Assembly (NCBI RefSeq): GCF_051020985.1
Contig: NC_135000.1
Location: 23,714,784 to 23,778,783, forward strand
DNA length: 64,000 nucleotides
Direction: 5' to 3'
Source of the DNA: Nomia melanderi
Lineage: Eukaryota > Arthropoda > Insecta > Hymenoptera > Halictidae
A program made the translations under genes and the position numbers. Below, one piece after another: positions 35,698 to 48,691 of this stretch. The notes beneath the pieces were generated by a model, which worked only from the letters and a program-made list of their open reading frames with translations, did not search any database and was not told the DNA's origin. The stretch's first letter is position 1. Each line of letters opens with the position of its first letter.

Positions 35698-38600
35698 GCA
35701 TAGAGACGTAATGGCAAACGTTAATCCTTGTTCAGCGGAAATGGACTCTTTCCCTCGTCATTTGATACAAATTGTATATAAAATCCTCTTCACAGTGTTC
35801 TCGCTGCGTTGAACCGGGCCGGGACGAGCGTTTCCAGCGTCTGCTCACGGGATTCGTATCGCGTCAATTATAGTCGAGTTCGCGTTCCACTCTTCGTATA
35901 ATAAAAATCGTGTCCGCCAATCAGGCGCGATTGAAAACGAAGGACCTCGGAGGGTACCTTCCAATTACACGGGACGTCACAGCCCGGCCGAAAGATCGGG
36001 GTCACGTCATTCAAGTCCCGCCCCGCTGACCCTCTCCCACCCGCTCGTCCTCTCCGCCACCATTTTTCTCCTACTTCGTGTCACTGATCGCCTTATCTAA
36101 ACTGGTTCTACCCCGGCGCACGGCCGATACCGTAAAATTGAAGAGTGTGTAATTCAAACTGCACCTGGATTCGATTTGGTAGCGAGCTCGACGGCGACGC
36201 GGCGCGCCCCAGAAACGGATGCTCCTCTCTCGGCGTCGCGAGAAATGGAGCTGCTACGACGGGTCATCTATTTTACGCTGGTCAATGGATTTCTGGCAAA
36301 CGTTTGTTGCGCGCCGATCGAACGACACCGATATCGCCGACTCGGATGCCGACGGGAAAACAATCTAGGGATGGAGGATTGGGGATACGAATAACTTTAT
36401 TTAATAAACTTTGTAGAATACCTGTATCTATCTTCGTTATGTTACAAACTTCGTATCTTTTCTGAGTTATTGAGATAATCGTATGCCCAATTATAAAGCT
36501 TCAATTATTTCAAATCGAGAATATAACTCCCTTCTGGAGATTAATATTAGAATACTTTCCTAGGGGAAACATTGTCGCGTTTGTCCGTTCTTCACCGATG
36601 ATGTTTCGTTCCGATATTTTCAAGTCCCGATAAATTTCGTCCGAAGATGGCTGGCCGTCGCTCGCTTGAAATATCAATGCGGCCGGCTCGGTTCGTCTCG
36701 GCTCAGTCGCAAGAACGCAGATTTTCTCCCCCGTGTCGGAGTATCTAATTAACAACGTCGCGGAACAAGTGCGCATAATGAACGCTTCAAGTGCTCGTTG
36801 AGCGCGTAACCCCCTCTGAATGGACGTTCACGCCTTGCGCGTACGCGCAATTAACGCACGCATTTAAATAGAGTAGTTTAGATTCGTCTTCATTCCGGCG
36901 ATACAAGACGGGCGGAACGGCAGAAGCCTCGCTCGCCGTGACGCGAGGAGAGAGCCCGTAGCCGAATGGCGGTGCATTAGTGCGCGCGCGCCCGGGATGT
37001 GCGCTCCTTTTTCGCGGCGGCTGCGGCAGTAATTGCGATACACTCGCGAACAATGCCCTTATCGTTCGCGCGGCAACCTTAATTGCAACATTATATCGCA
37101 GCGAGCGCATAAATTACGCCCGTCCTTTTTGCTCCCTTTGAATGACCATTCTCGTCAGTCGCGAACCGACTACGCAACGCGCTGCTACGGCTGTTTTAGT
37201 GCTTGACCTCCGCCATAATCCTGCCAGAGGACCGTGTAAGAGGTTACAAGAGAAGGAAAACGTGTTGCAGGATTTTTACACGCGTGATAAACGTTGTACA
37301 ACGTGGTGAATCGAAAATGCAAGTCATTGGACTGTGAATTTTCTCAGATTATTTTTGGTTAGGGTGTTTGTTGTGGTTTCTATGAAGCAGCGTTCGGTGA
37401 AATATTCAAATGAGAGTTTGGAGTTTGGTAATCATTAAAGTAGCTTTCCTTGATGAAATCACTTAATCTCGTAATTGTGTTTCTCAATTCTTTTTCTTCT
37501 AATGGTGGAACTTTTCGGGCGATTCCTCCGCGGAAAGGGGATGGAAATTTCATTCCATCTTCATTTATATAACCAATTTGTCCCTACTACTGGACACACG
37601 CACACAATTCGGTTCCACTTCCTAATCGGCGTTGTTCCCTGAAACCTGTAAACGTTTACTCTAATTGAAAAGCGTAAACGGACTTTAATTCTTCCGCCGA
37701 GTCGCGATCGATTTTCTAAGAAGCCACGGGGAGGAAGCGCAACGCCCGCCCGCTCGCCCGGTCCGCTTTGCGTGCGATGCAGTTTCGAACTCGACTTCGA
37801 CAATTGCACCGGGAAACGAACGAACGATGCACAAGATAGGATTACCAGGAGAGGGCAAACTGGTCGATTGCTGCGAACAGGGTGAACATGATCGAGGGAG
37901 AAAGAGAAGAAGGGAATTGATTATCTACGATCCTCTTGAATTTCAGTGCGCATCGTATTCCGACGCTGCTGAAACTTTCCTATAGTCTTTTAGCATTCAT
38001 TTGTCTTCAAACTTCGCAATCCAATAATATCGAACCTGCAGTCACGTCCAGCGGCCGTTGATCGTTGAAACCGTTAATTGCGAGCGTTTATGAGGAAAGT
38101 TTATTTACGGGGCTGGCTGCTTCGCCAGAACCGGCGAGTTAATTCGATACGGAGAGATTTTCGTGGCAAATGTCGACGGTGACTCTCACGAACCGCAGCT
38201 TCGACCGAAATCGATCGTCAATTTGCATTCTCGATTATCCGGCGAGACGGACGGATTGTTTTCTGAAAAAACACGGAAAGTATTTGTTCAACGCGGCCGA
38301 TGATGCGGAGTCACTCCTTAAATAACGCCTGAGGTATTTCCGATTCACGAGACGCTGCGCGGCGGCGGGCCCGTGGCCCTGTTTATCCAACACGAAAATT
38401 AAAAGCATCGTCGACGGTCAACGAGCCCCCGATTCGGTGGCTGTCCACGGACCCTCCGCGATTCCCTTTTTCCTGTGAGAAAGCAAACACGCGCGGTAGC
38501 CGCGCGGTATCATAACACGTGTACTACGTCGCAGCTCCAAGAAAAGAGCAAAGAACGCGACTGGACGTCGCCCCGCCGTCGTACGTTTCGAGTGGCACGT

Positions 38601-39286
38601 CGACGGACGCGTTAGTCGTGCTTTCAGGAAAGCATGTTATTTTTAAGACCATCGCCGGGGATCGGCTCTCACGGTCCAATATTTGCCAAGCGTGTTTACC
38701 GGGTGCCCTTAATCTGTCGCGCTAGCCCTCTGCCATCCGGTATCGCCTCAATCGTTTAGCGATGGCGGAGCGGTTCCGGGAAATTGCAACCGGCACAGCT
38801 TGCAACGAGTCCCGTCGCCCCCTCAACGTTTATTAATGATAAAACGCATATCGACATCGGCAACATATGTAACGCGTCCCGGAGCGGTTTCGCGGCGGAT
38901 GCTTCGTTATTGACATTGGCGCGCCTTGCCAGACACGATTTATCTCGAATATTCTGTTGACTTTCCTTGGATCGATCCGTCTCGATGGAACGCGAATGCC
39001 AGTCCCCGTGACCGCTGTACAAGGTAATTCTACTTTGTTTCGTAATCGACAGCTTTAGGGAAACTCGTCCAAACGTACGTTGCATTTTTTGGCGATAAAA
39101 CGGAGAGTCCGACTAACAAGTTAAAATTATCACTCGGAAACTTCAGTTGAAGTGATTGGATTTTACCACGATTTTCCTTGGGGCAAAATGGGTATAAATT
39201 TTTTCTTTACAGTGTAATTACAGCGAGATTGACAGTTGAACTCTTAATTATAGTAATTTAGCACTCCGCGTTTCTAATTATTTTCG
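35698..39286. other. Intronic sequence, no gene seen
   Basis: Mixed CpG-rich and AT-rich unique sequence, with an AT-rich stretch at about 37300-37480. Short open frames only; none has a recognisable motif. Confidence 0.5.
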
Positions 39287-39310
39287 TTCAAGAAGCTTTT
39301 CAAGAAGCTT
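39287..39310. repeat. Perfect tandem duplication of a 12-mer (TTCAAGAAGCTT)
   Basis: The 12-mer TTCAAGAAGCTT occurs twice without a gap. Each copy holds TTCnnGAA, the two-unit core of a heat shock element in tail-to-tail orientation, but the 12-base period breaks the 5-base rhythm expected of an extended element. Confidence 0.9.
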
Positions 39311-42300
39311 GACATCTTTTTAACTGGCTGAACCCGGGGGATGTTCGTTTCTGGAAGATCGTTAAGATCTAGGTCGATGGTTCACGTAGCTTGGTTAGAC
39401 GTCAAAACGGATGAACACGCCTGAACTCCGTTCCAATTAAAACCACCGCACCGATGAGATTTCGAGGAGATGAAAACCGGAGGCGTTTAATTTTCGATGG
39501 TATTCAAAACGCGGTCTATCCAGCCGCGTCGCCCCTTTCTATTTCCCGGTTCGACGTTTCCGCGCGGCCTGCCAAACAGACGCTGAAAAATCGCGTTTGG
39601 CATCGGGTTCGGTCTATAGTTCGCGCCGTTAAACCCTAAAAATTACTCCCACACTCATATATTCCGGCTAAGTTCCGGCGAAGTTGTAACGAAGTTGTAA
39701 ATGGCCCGCCGTAGAAAAGTTTCGAGATGTCGGGGGTCCGTCTACGATGTAACGAATGCAATTTCGTTTTACTTTAGCGAAGTGGCCTGTAAGTCATGAA
39801 ATTGCTTGCCACTTGAAGCGGGCTCCACGACCTGATTCCGACTGCATTTAGGGTGCGGAACTTAGACCGATTTCATTCGCGCCCGGCTCGCCCGATGAAA
39901 AGTGATCCGAATGAAACGGAAATTCAAGCAGGGATCCGAACCGTAATGAAAACTCTCTCATTTTATTGTGTCCGACCCGCAGAAGGCTACAGGTCTTTTT
40001 CCTAACAAACCATCCATAGTAACCACCCCTTCTAACTTACAAAATCTTCGTGTCAATCTTCCAAAATTCGTGTCCACGATATACATTCAAGCAAACGTTT
40101 CACAAAACAACAGATCCTCTCGTACTACTTTCATCGTTTCGTCCTGTCGCCCAATACGATTCCCAACCAATTAAACTTCCCATTTCCATTCATCGAACTT
40201 TCAACGAACGTCCATCTCTTCCAACATCCCTGCCCAACAAAGTGTACCTACCTCGATGCGTTATTTATACGTCGGTTAATTCACGGAGTTTGCAATGGCC
40301 CCGCGCACACGGTGGAAGCCAGCGCAACCTTCGTCTTTCAGGAAATTAAAAATTTCCTCGACCGTCGGAAAATGTAACGCGTGGCAGTCAAGAGTCAGGA
40401 GTTCCCGCGGATCCCGAAGAGAGCTTGCTCGTCGTGGAACAGGGCGAACGTATTATCAGCCGGAGGAAGTGTAATTTTTCCAGCTTCAACGTACTCGCTT
40501 CTGACAGCCAGAAGTTTCCATTACTCTTGCATGCGGCCGTCCTTTCTTCTCTGCTACCCCCGTGTCTTTGGCCGGTGGTAGGGCGGGTCTCGAATAATCA
40601 AACCGTCGCGGTCGTCGCGGGTTTTTTCCGAAAAATTCAGTTAACAGCGGAGGCAGGCCTCCGGCCGCCCTCGCGAAGTAGGCGTTTCATAATTATTTTA
40701 AAGCCGCTGAACCAGTTAATTTCTGAGTGCTCCGAACCGTCAAACACGATTATATTGCGCCCCCTCCGCCCGCGCGCCCACCGCCGTTCGTCGTTCAGGA
40801 ACTGAATATTCTACGACGATAAAAATTGAATGCTCCGCTTCCCGTGACTGCCGTCCGGCTGGATGCTAAAGATACGAGCGTAATTGCGAGGACTATTCAA
40901 TTCCGAATCGCGGTACACGCACGGGAACGCACACGGCCGCGCCGCTGACGCGCTGCGATCCCTTTCTGCGCCCGATAAAAGGCATTGTCTACGCCGCGGC
41001 TATTCACGGGTAAATTAACAAACTCTAGTTGTGTCCCGATGACTGATAGAGGGAGGCAAAAGGGTCGCTTTGTATCGCTTTGATTTCTGCCGGCGAGACG
41101 CGCCGGATTTAGCCACTTTCGATTGATATTCCTGTGTTTTCCCTTTTGGAATTGAAGGCGAAAGAATTGTCTCGTGTCGCGATGGCAAAGAATTTAATTT
41201 GGAATCGTGCGTTGTGTTCGAGACACCGGTATAACGTTGATACGATGGAACGAAGTTCTGGTAAACAGATTGTGGAGAAAGATAAACTTTTCTTTGTAAC
41301 GTTAGCATGCGAATTGTAGGAAAGAATATTTCCGACATGAAAGAATGCGTTCGTAGTCGCTGTACGTTTTAACGGACATTTAGGTATTTGTTTGATGATA
41401 AAAATGGAATTTCTAAGCGAAGTCGTAAATGTTTACCGGAATAATGGTGAAATTTTTATGGATATTTCATCGCGTACTCGCGAGTATGGAACGTGTACTA
41501 TCCCACGGATGACGAAATTTTTCGAATCGTCGGGTCCGAGGCCTCGTCGAAGCGGCGCACAAAGCGCGGACGACGATATTTTGAAATCGTGTTGCGGTCC
41601 GTGCCCAGTCGTTTGTGTAATTATAACTGAATAAGCCAATAACTCTCGGAATAATAACGATCGGGAATTAAAATTTGAAAACCAATTTATCCGTTGCGGC
41701 GTCGGAATTATTACCGCGTTAATTGGAGGACGAATGAATTCTGTGCAATTACAATTACATTTCGTTGCCTGCAATCGCCGAGTCGGCCCACCCCTGCCCG
41801 TCCACCCCGCAGTCTATAACAATCATTTATTTGTCAAATTGGCCGCGGTGTTGGCCCGCGAGCCGCAGAGAAGCCTGGTTAAACACGAAACATTTATCGG
41901 CCGGGGTGATAAGTTTTTGTTTGGTCAGATGCGGCCGATACGCGAGCACCTGGTTTGAATGTTATGAAGATATTTCTACTTGGACGATAAGAAACGAATA
42001 ATGAAAAATCTTGTTAATCGATCCGATAAAGTTACATTTCATTGGAACGCCTGCAACGAACACAAGGAATCCAGTTTCCATTGTTCCAACCGTACTGAAT
42101 CGAATGAGTCAAGTACAAATCGAGCAACAATTGAAGAAACAGAAGAGTTCTATTAAACGACGCATGCTCTCCGTAAAAGCAACATCATTTCGTTCAGACG
42201 AGAGGAACAAACTAAGAATTCAGCGAACAAATCTTCGCTCATTGAGAGGATTTACGCTGGGAACTGTTTCGAGTTCCAGCTCCTTAAAATAACCATCCTC

Positions 42301-43897
42301 ATTCATGCAAATTTATCTTCGAAGCGAGCGGAGCACCTGAAACACAAGTCGAGTTCCTCGCGCGATCCGCCGTTCGTCGCGAATTCCTGTCTCCCGGCGC
42401 GAAGGAAATATTTAAACAGCGATCCGACTAGAACCAGTGTCTCCACGGTTCAATGTTCGAGCGTGTGATCCTCGAGCACGTTATTCGCGTGACTAGCATG
42501 ACCGTCTCGTCCGGAAGTTGCGTCGAATTAGGCTAAGACCGGCTTGCCAACCGAGTTAGCTTAGAAAGTCCTAAGAGGATCCGTAGAATAATTGCACTTT
42601 CCATTTCGTAGGCCGCTAAAGTAGCTTTCCGTTCGTCCGTTTTCCGCTTGGAAATCACTACGACTCCGCGAAGGCTTGCTTTTTAACGTATTCTTGCTCG
42701 TGTTATTAAATATTCTCTTAAAGTGTACCGCTGACATTGGAATAAACCCAAATACACTGCACACTAACGGAATATACCAACTCAACGCACACTAAATTCA
42801 CTCATTAGACACCGATTATGAAAACATACATATTATCTTGGGATATTTTAATGTCGGCAGCAAGTATGTTTGAATAGTAATTCATTCATAGTTCAATAAA
42901 ACCCTAAGAAAAATCGTTCAAGTTCTAAAGAATTATTATAAAGGGTTAACTCCAGTCTTTAAATATACGATAGCGATGCCCAAACAAATTTTTTCAACAT
43001 TTACAGTAATGTTCGAATGTAGAGAATTTTTACTGCCCCACAATGTGACAATGTTACACAGTGCTTCTCGACGTTCTGACGTCGCAGTTAACTTCCCATG
43101 GAAATACATCGTCGGGAGCGGCCTCCGAGGACTCTTCTTTCATAAAACAAAGTATAGACAACGCGTTCCGTTCGCGGAACGAAGAAGTTCCGCAGCCGGT
43201 CAGGAGAGACGTGGAAATCCAATTTTCCGTTCGACGGTGCATTTTATAATCTTCAATGGGCCACGGGAACTGTGATTACGGCGGACGCAACGACGGCCAG
43301 CCGGCCGGTCGAGATCCGGCGAGGAAGAGGATACTGGTCAGATTAATTCAGGAGGTCGTTCAATTTCCTAGAAAGAAGTCGGCCATCGTAGGGACGCGAG
43401 GCGAGCCGAACGGGCCTACCCTGCCTGATTGCTGGCCGCGACAATGAATAATGTTTGCGAAAGAAATTGCGGCGAATTTTGAAATAAGTTTAATTAGGTT
43501 CGCCGGCGGGATGGGGCGGGTCGGGTGCAGGGCATCCACCCGCGATTCTTCCGGGATAATTGAAAAAAATTTTCGGGATTAAGGAACCATTGTCCCCCGC
43601 TGACGATCCTGAATAGCGGGCTCCCGCCACCGGCTGGCTAAGGATATTATATAGTCGCTATACGGGGCCGGGTCTAAACTGGTCTCCTTCACAAAGGATT
43701 ATTAATTGACTTCTGTCTCGTATCAGAGGGTCGCAGACGTCCCGAGGATCCTTAATTATCCTTGAAAACGGACGATCTTTACTGTCTGAGATTACCGCTG
43801 CACCGTCAGCCTGGTTTATCCCCTGAATGGCCGCGATATTCATAACAGGTTACACCGTTCGACGACATTTTCTCCCGACGAGGATATTGAATTAAAT
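39311..43897. other. Intronic sequence, no gene recognised
   Basis: Unique DNA with AT-rich parts (about 42700-42980). Open frames at 40425-40805, 41392-41634 and 42011-42292 have somewhat protein-like composition but no domain and no supporting splice sites. A short minus-strand frame at 43658-43843 overlaps homeodomain-type words (GGATTA, TTAATTA). Confidence 0.45.
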
Positions 43898-43979
43898 TCC
43901 GTCCTCTTCTTCTGCAGCTTTTTCGTCTTCTTCCTTTCTTTTCTATGTTCCTTCTTCTTTTCCTTTTCTTTTTTTTTTT
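43898..43979. repeat. Pyrimidine-rich tract ending in T11
   Basis: About 80 bases of CTT/TTC-rich sequence with few purines, closing with eleven T residues. No AG acceptor follows closely, so it is not called a splice site. Confidence 0.85.
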
Positions 43980-44840
43980 GTTGTGAGAACGCGACAGGCG
44001 AAGGTTAACTTCATTTCCTTAATGTTCCCGGTAAACCCGCGCAACAAAGATCTCTGGGATTTTCGAGGGGGGTGCATGAATTACATCCGGCGGGTTTAAG
44101 AAACACGTGTATCCTTTCTGGAGGATTAAATAGAGCTGTCGAAAGGTAAATACGGTCTGGCCGAACTGATTCTTTTATTTTAATTGCATTTCTTTGATAC
44201 AGATATGAGTCTTCTTTGATTTAATTAGCCGAGTTAATCCAATTTAACTCACGCGTTTACTTATGAATATAATAACCCGAGAACTTCGGAGCATTAAAAG
44301 ATTCGATCGCTAACGAATAGCTGTCCCAAGGAAATCAGTATCGAACATTTAATAATAAATCGATAGTTCAGTCAAACGGATAATAGAAAAATGGGAACGT
44401 CAAACGTGACAAAGATGTAACTGGGGTGTTACGCGGGATTCTCTACGCGCGCTCACCAGTTCCAATTGCTTTCGCTTTCCCGCTCCCTTTCGGATCCGGA
44501 TCCTTCATCCCCCGTTCTTCCCGCGGCTGCGGCGGCCGCTTTCGCTTTCGATGCAAATTTTTACCCTGGAGCGCGGTATTAAGAGGCGGCGGGTGAATGG
44601 CATCCTTTAATATCGGGAACAGTTGCTCGATCACGCTTTCCTGGATTCCGGCTTCGCCGGCCGACGACGATTCTGCGTGTATCAGCGTGTTCCCTCCCCG
44701 TGTGTTGACCTTACCAGCTTAAACGCGGAATCTCGATGAGCGTAGGACTCGTAGAAAAGGGCTGAGGCGTGCCGACGACCGACACCGCGGGCGTCGCTGC
44801 GTTAATATCGACCCTCGTTTTGAAAAGAGAACCAACGAAT
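43980..44840. other. Intronic sequence, no gene seen
   Basis: Unique sequence, AT-rich at about 44150-44420. Nothing coding was recognised. Confidence 0.5.
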
Positions 44841-44916
44841 GGAGAAAGAGAGAGAGAGAGAGAGAGGGGGAGGGAGGGAAAGAGACAGCGAAAGAAGAAA
44901 AAAAATGGGGGAGAAC
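44841..44916. repeat. GA-rich microsatellite tract
   Basis: Contains a perfect (GA)n core at about 44846-44866, followed by GGGGGAGGGAGGG and A-rich purines. It accounts for the Arg/Glu-rich frame on the + strand here and the Ser/Leu-rich frames on the opposite strand. Confidence 0.9.
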
Positions 44917-47900
44917 GGCAGAGAGAAATTGCGCGCGGAGGGTATCTCGATTCCCCCGGCGAGTACGAGGCCGGCAAGCCGAGCGGTTTAGATTTTGACG
45001 CGACCAGATTTCCAAAGCCAGCCGCGCGCCGATAGCGAAACTCGTTCCGGCGAGGCGGGCAGAGGAGGGAGGCGAAATTAATATTTACAATCTGCCGTCC
45101 ATAACCGTGGACGTTTTATGGCAAATTGACGCGAGCGTATTGGCAATATTTGCCGTTGCAGCCGCGCGATGCTCCGCCGCGTGCGTCGGTTAATCTCAAT
45201 TACGCGGTTACAGGTGGCGCGCACGCCTCAACACGAACACGCCTGGAGCCCGTTTCGATTATTAAGCTAAGGCCGCCGGTTTTTTCGCGTCCGAAGCCAG
45301 TCCCGGCCGGCGGTTCTTGCGTCTCGGTCCGCTCGGTATCTTGTAAATAGATTTGCGAGGCAATCAACAGATATTGCAATCGACATGTTGAATTGAGTCG
45401 CGGGAACGAGGCTCGCCGGTTCTATCAGCGGAGCCTCGAAACTAAGAGGCAGCCTGGCCGTATTAGATTCCCATCGTAATTCTATTAAACGGTTTATTCG
45501 ATATTTCCACGGACGATGAACGTACGTAATTCACTAATGCCGCGAGCTTTCTATTTTATTACGCTGAATCTCATCGCAACGACGTTAACAGAAAACAAAA
45601 ACTATGTGACCGGTGGCTGGCAACCAGCCAGAATGTTTATTCATCCGCCGGCGGTATTATTCTTTTACAGCTCGCGTATTGCCGCGCCGATACACATTTT
45701 ATTTCATAGGGTAACTTAGTCTAGCGTGACGTATTGTGCTCGGGCACAGAACGGCGAATACAGCCAGTCTCCGCTTTTCGAGCATAACTATCAACGAAGT
45801 GTTCAAATCCCCCGGGGCCGTTTCACCGCACCACCGGCGAAGAACACTGGGAACGAGTCGGAACGCAAGAATGACGTTGATGAAAATTACAGAACGCAAA
45901 CAGGAAATAAACGAATATACGCGAGCTCGGGGGGGGGGTGGGGTCGAGTCGCGCCGGGTCAGAGCGGGGAAGGAAAAAATATCGCCCGGTAAAAACGAAC
46001 ACGGTACGTTAGGTCCTGTTCACCTCCGCCCCCGCCTCGCTCGCCTCCTCCTGCCGCCGAACGATCCGCGCGTCGCGACGACGTCTCTGCCGTCCGCGGC
46101 GCTCGACGAGGTTGAATTGTTTCCGAAAAAACAATGCCTCGCAATCACAATCGCGCGCCGGGACGCACGGCACGTCGGTCGTCACACTCGTTACGGAACT
46201 CCTAACGCGACCATGGAAACGCATAAACGGAGATGGTCGCCGCGCGCCGGTGTCAAACGCCAGGAGCCAAATAAAAAGAGGAGAGGGATGTATCGGCCCT
46301 CGCGGCGACAATAAATTCGGGCACAATGGCCGGGGAATTCCTAAACTCTCGTTACCCTTGCACCCACGATTCGCGACGCGAAAACGCCGTAGGAAAGGGG
46401 ACGGCGATTTCAAGGAAACCGAACGTAACTGAATTTTATTCGTTTTCCTTCTGTCATGTGTTATTGGCGTTGCGCGGAACAGACGTTTCTCAGCTTTGCG
46501 TTTTCATTGGAATTACCGGAGCGATGTTTTTGTGAAATGTATCTCGGTAAGAATTGAAGTTAGATAGTTGTTGTAGAAATGTGTTGTATTTAAAGGATGA
46601 TAATGTCTTATTTTCATGGTGAGGAAGGCGAACGAATGAATAATAATAAGAGATTGTTAGAGCGTGTAAACGCATAATTTGCGGAGTGATGATTTATTAA
46701 AGAGATTTCACTGCCGCTGTTAGCATTCGGAATTAAAGAGACGTCTTGATTATGTTCTCCGATTCATAGTACGTCAAAGGCGCCGCAATCATTCCTCGGT
46801 CGATACCACGACCACACAGCCGTTTCCGTGACGAGCGATTTTTAGTTCGCGAGTCATTGTTTCTCGGCAATAATCAAGAGCATCCGAGAAAAGGAACGGG
46901 GGAGGTCCTTTCATTCCTATCCCCATCGGAATATTCTTTGAAACGGGGAATGACAGCCACTATCGTTCGGATAAATTGGCAAGGGAACGTCTTGCTTGCT
47001 CCACAATGACACACAGCGGCGGCACAATGAACGTATCCGCTCCTCTCCGCGAGGATTTTCTTCTAAGAGACGATCCCCGGGCTTGATCGTGGTTGTCTGT
47101 TTGTACAGGACGTCTCATAAATATCGGTCGAATCAGCGAACATACGCGGAAAGCGAAAGCTCCGGTCATCCGTTTGGTAAAGGCGTGCACGCAGTCTTGT
47201 AAACAGTCGAGCGACAACGAAATCAGCCGAACGAAAAAAAGCAATATTCCCTATATTCGACCGAACAACGTGGTTCGCATAAGGATGAAACCACTGGCCT
47301 TCGCAAACATAAAGGAAGTCGTACATGTTCGCTGGAATATTAACTATGGATGGAACGATGAATCAATAGTCCATTGAGTGAATCGGATCGAACGTATAAA
47401 TCAGAACACACTACAAACGATCTCAATAATTCCTGGCAATCTGAATAATGCCTGAGTATGAAATAATTACGAAGACCGTCTGCATAAAAATAACTGAAAC
47501 ATGAAACAACGGCGGAAATAAATATTTTACCGTTAATTCATGCGTAAAGAATACAAAATACTTACATGCGAATCGTGCGCGCCGCAAGAGTGGCCGCCAT
47601 TTTGGATTCAGCGTAGCGCCTCTGAATGATTCACACGGTTATTCCGGAACGGCGGGCCGCCTGAAAAATTCAATTAATTCACATACGTAATATTTTAGTA
47701 CGTTTCGTTTGTAACGGTTCGCGTCGATGCTCGAATTACGATTACAACCGCGGCATTACCATTGTAAATTAATCAAATTAATTCGCGCCAATCGATTCGC
47801 GTTAAAATTTTCAGGTGATCGCTGACCAAATTGATAACGCGATTTATTCGATCGTACGCGATCATACACGTTCAACGGCAGTTACGTTTCGTTTGCATAA

Positions 47901-48666
47901 ATATTTCATGTTCCACGTGACGTGCGCGACAACGGATGATTTTTATTCTTCCGCCATGTTGTCTCCCGCTCGTATTGACACGCAATTACGAATCGGCCGG
48001 CGTGGCGGGCGCGCGCTCATCCGGCAACCGGCAACGGGTTTTATTTACCGTGCGCCCCGGGTAGTTCCTTAAATTTCCTTGAGACGTTTCCTGTTTTCGT
48101 GGACCGCGTTCCGTAACGTTCTTTACGCGCCGGGTATAAACACAATTTCTGGGCGAAGGCGAGGCTTACGCCGTCCCTAGCCGCGTATCCTCGCTCCACT
48201 TTATATGCATGCGCGTTCCTTCCTCAGACTTGTCTCGCGGGACGCTGCAAGATACACAGCAATTTCTGCCGGATCTACAGCTTGTATCTTTCCGTATTAC
48301 GGCTTTAATTTCGACCGCATTAGGAACGAAAACGCGCGCACGCGTCCGTGTTCACGTTTTCGTGCGTTCTTTCATTCGTATATATTTTTTCTCTTCCCTG
48401 GCCCCCTCGCCGATCGGCAATGCTCGAGGAAACAGGGGAGAACGGGGGGCCTCGCACCGTTGAAAAATCATGCGATGTTAATGGCCACCGCGGCGCCGCG
48501 TCGCGTCCCAATTTCCAACGGATTAGGACAGGTACGAAAGGAATGGTTTTCAAACGGTGAACACGTGACGCTCGCGCTGTTCATTCGCGAGTAATCCTGT
48601 CGTGACGCGGGCCAATTCTTTAACATTATCGCGAACGATAAAAGTAATACTCGGCCGGACCGAGCG
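44917..48666. other. Intronic sequence, no gene seen
   Basis: CpG-rich unique sequence with an AT-richer part near 47380-47560. It includes a G10-T-G4 run at 45929-45943 (potential G-quadruplex). The overlapping open frames at 45726-46432 are of low quality. Confidence 0.5.
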
Positions 48667-48691
48667 GAGTCGAGTCGAGTCGAGTCGAATC
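48667..48691. repeat. (GAGTC)4 GAATC tandem repeat
   Basis: Four perfect GAGTC units followed by one variant unit, GAATC. It is a pentanucleotide microsatellite. Confidence 0.95.

Noticed and set aside
48202..48230. TATAT followed by TCAGAC as a core promoter
   Set aside because: Spacing of about 24 bases is too short and nothing recognisable follows.
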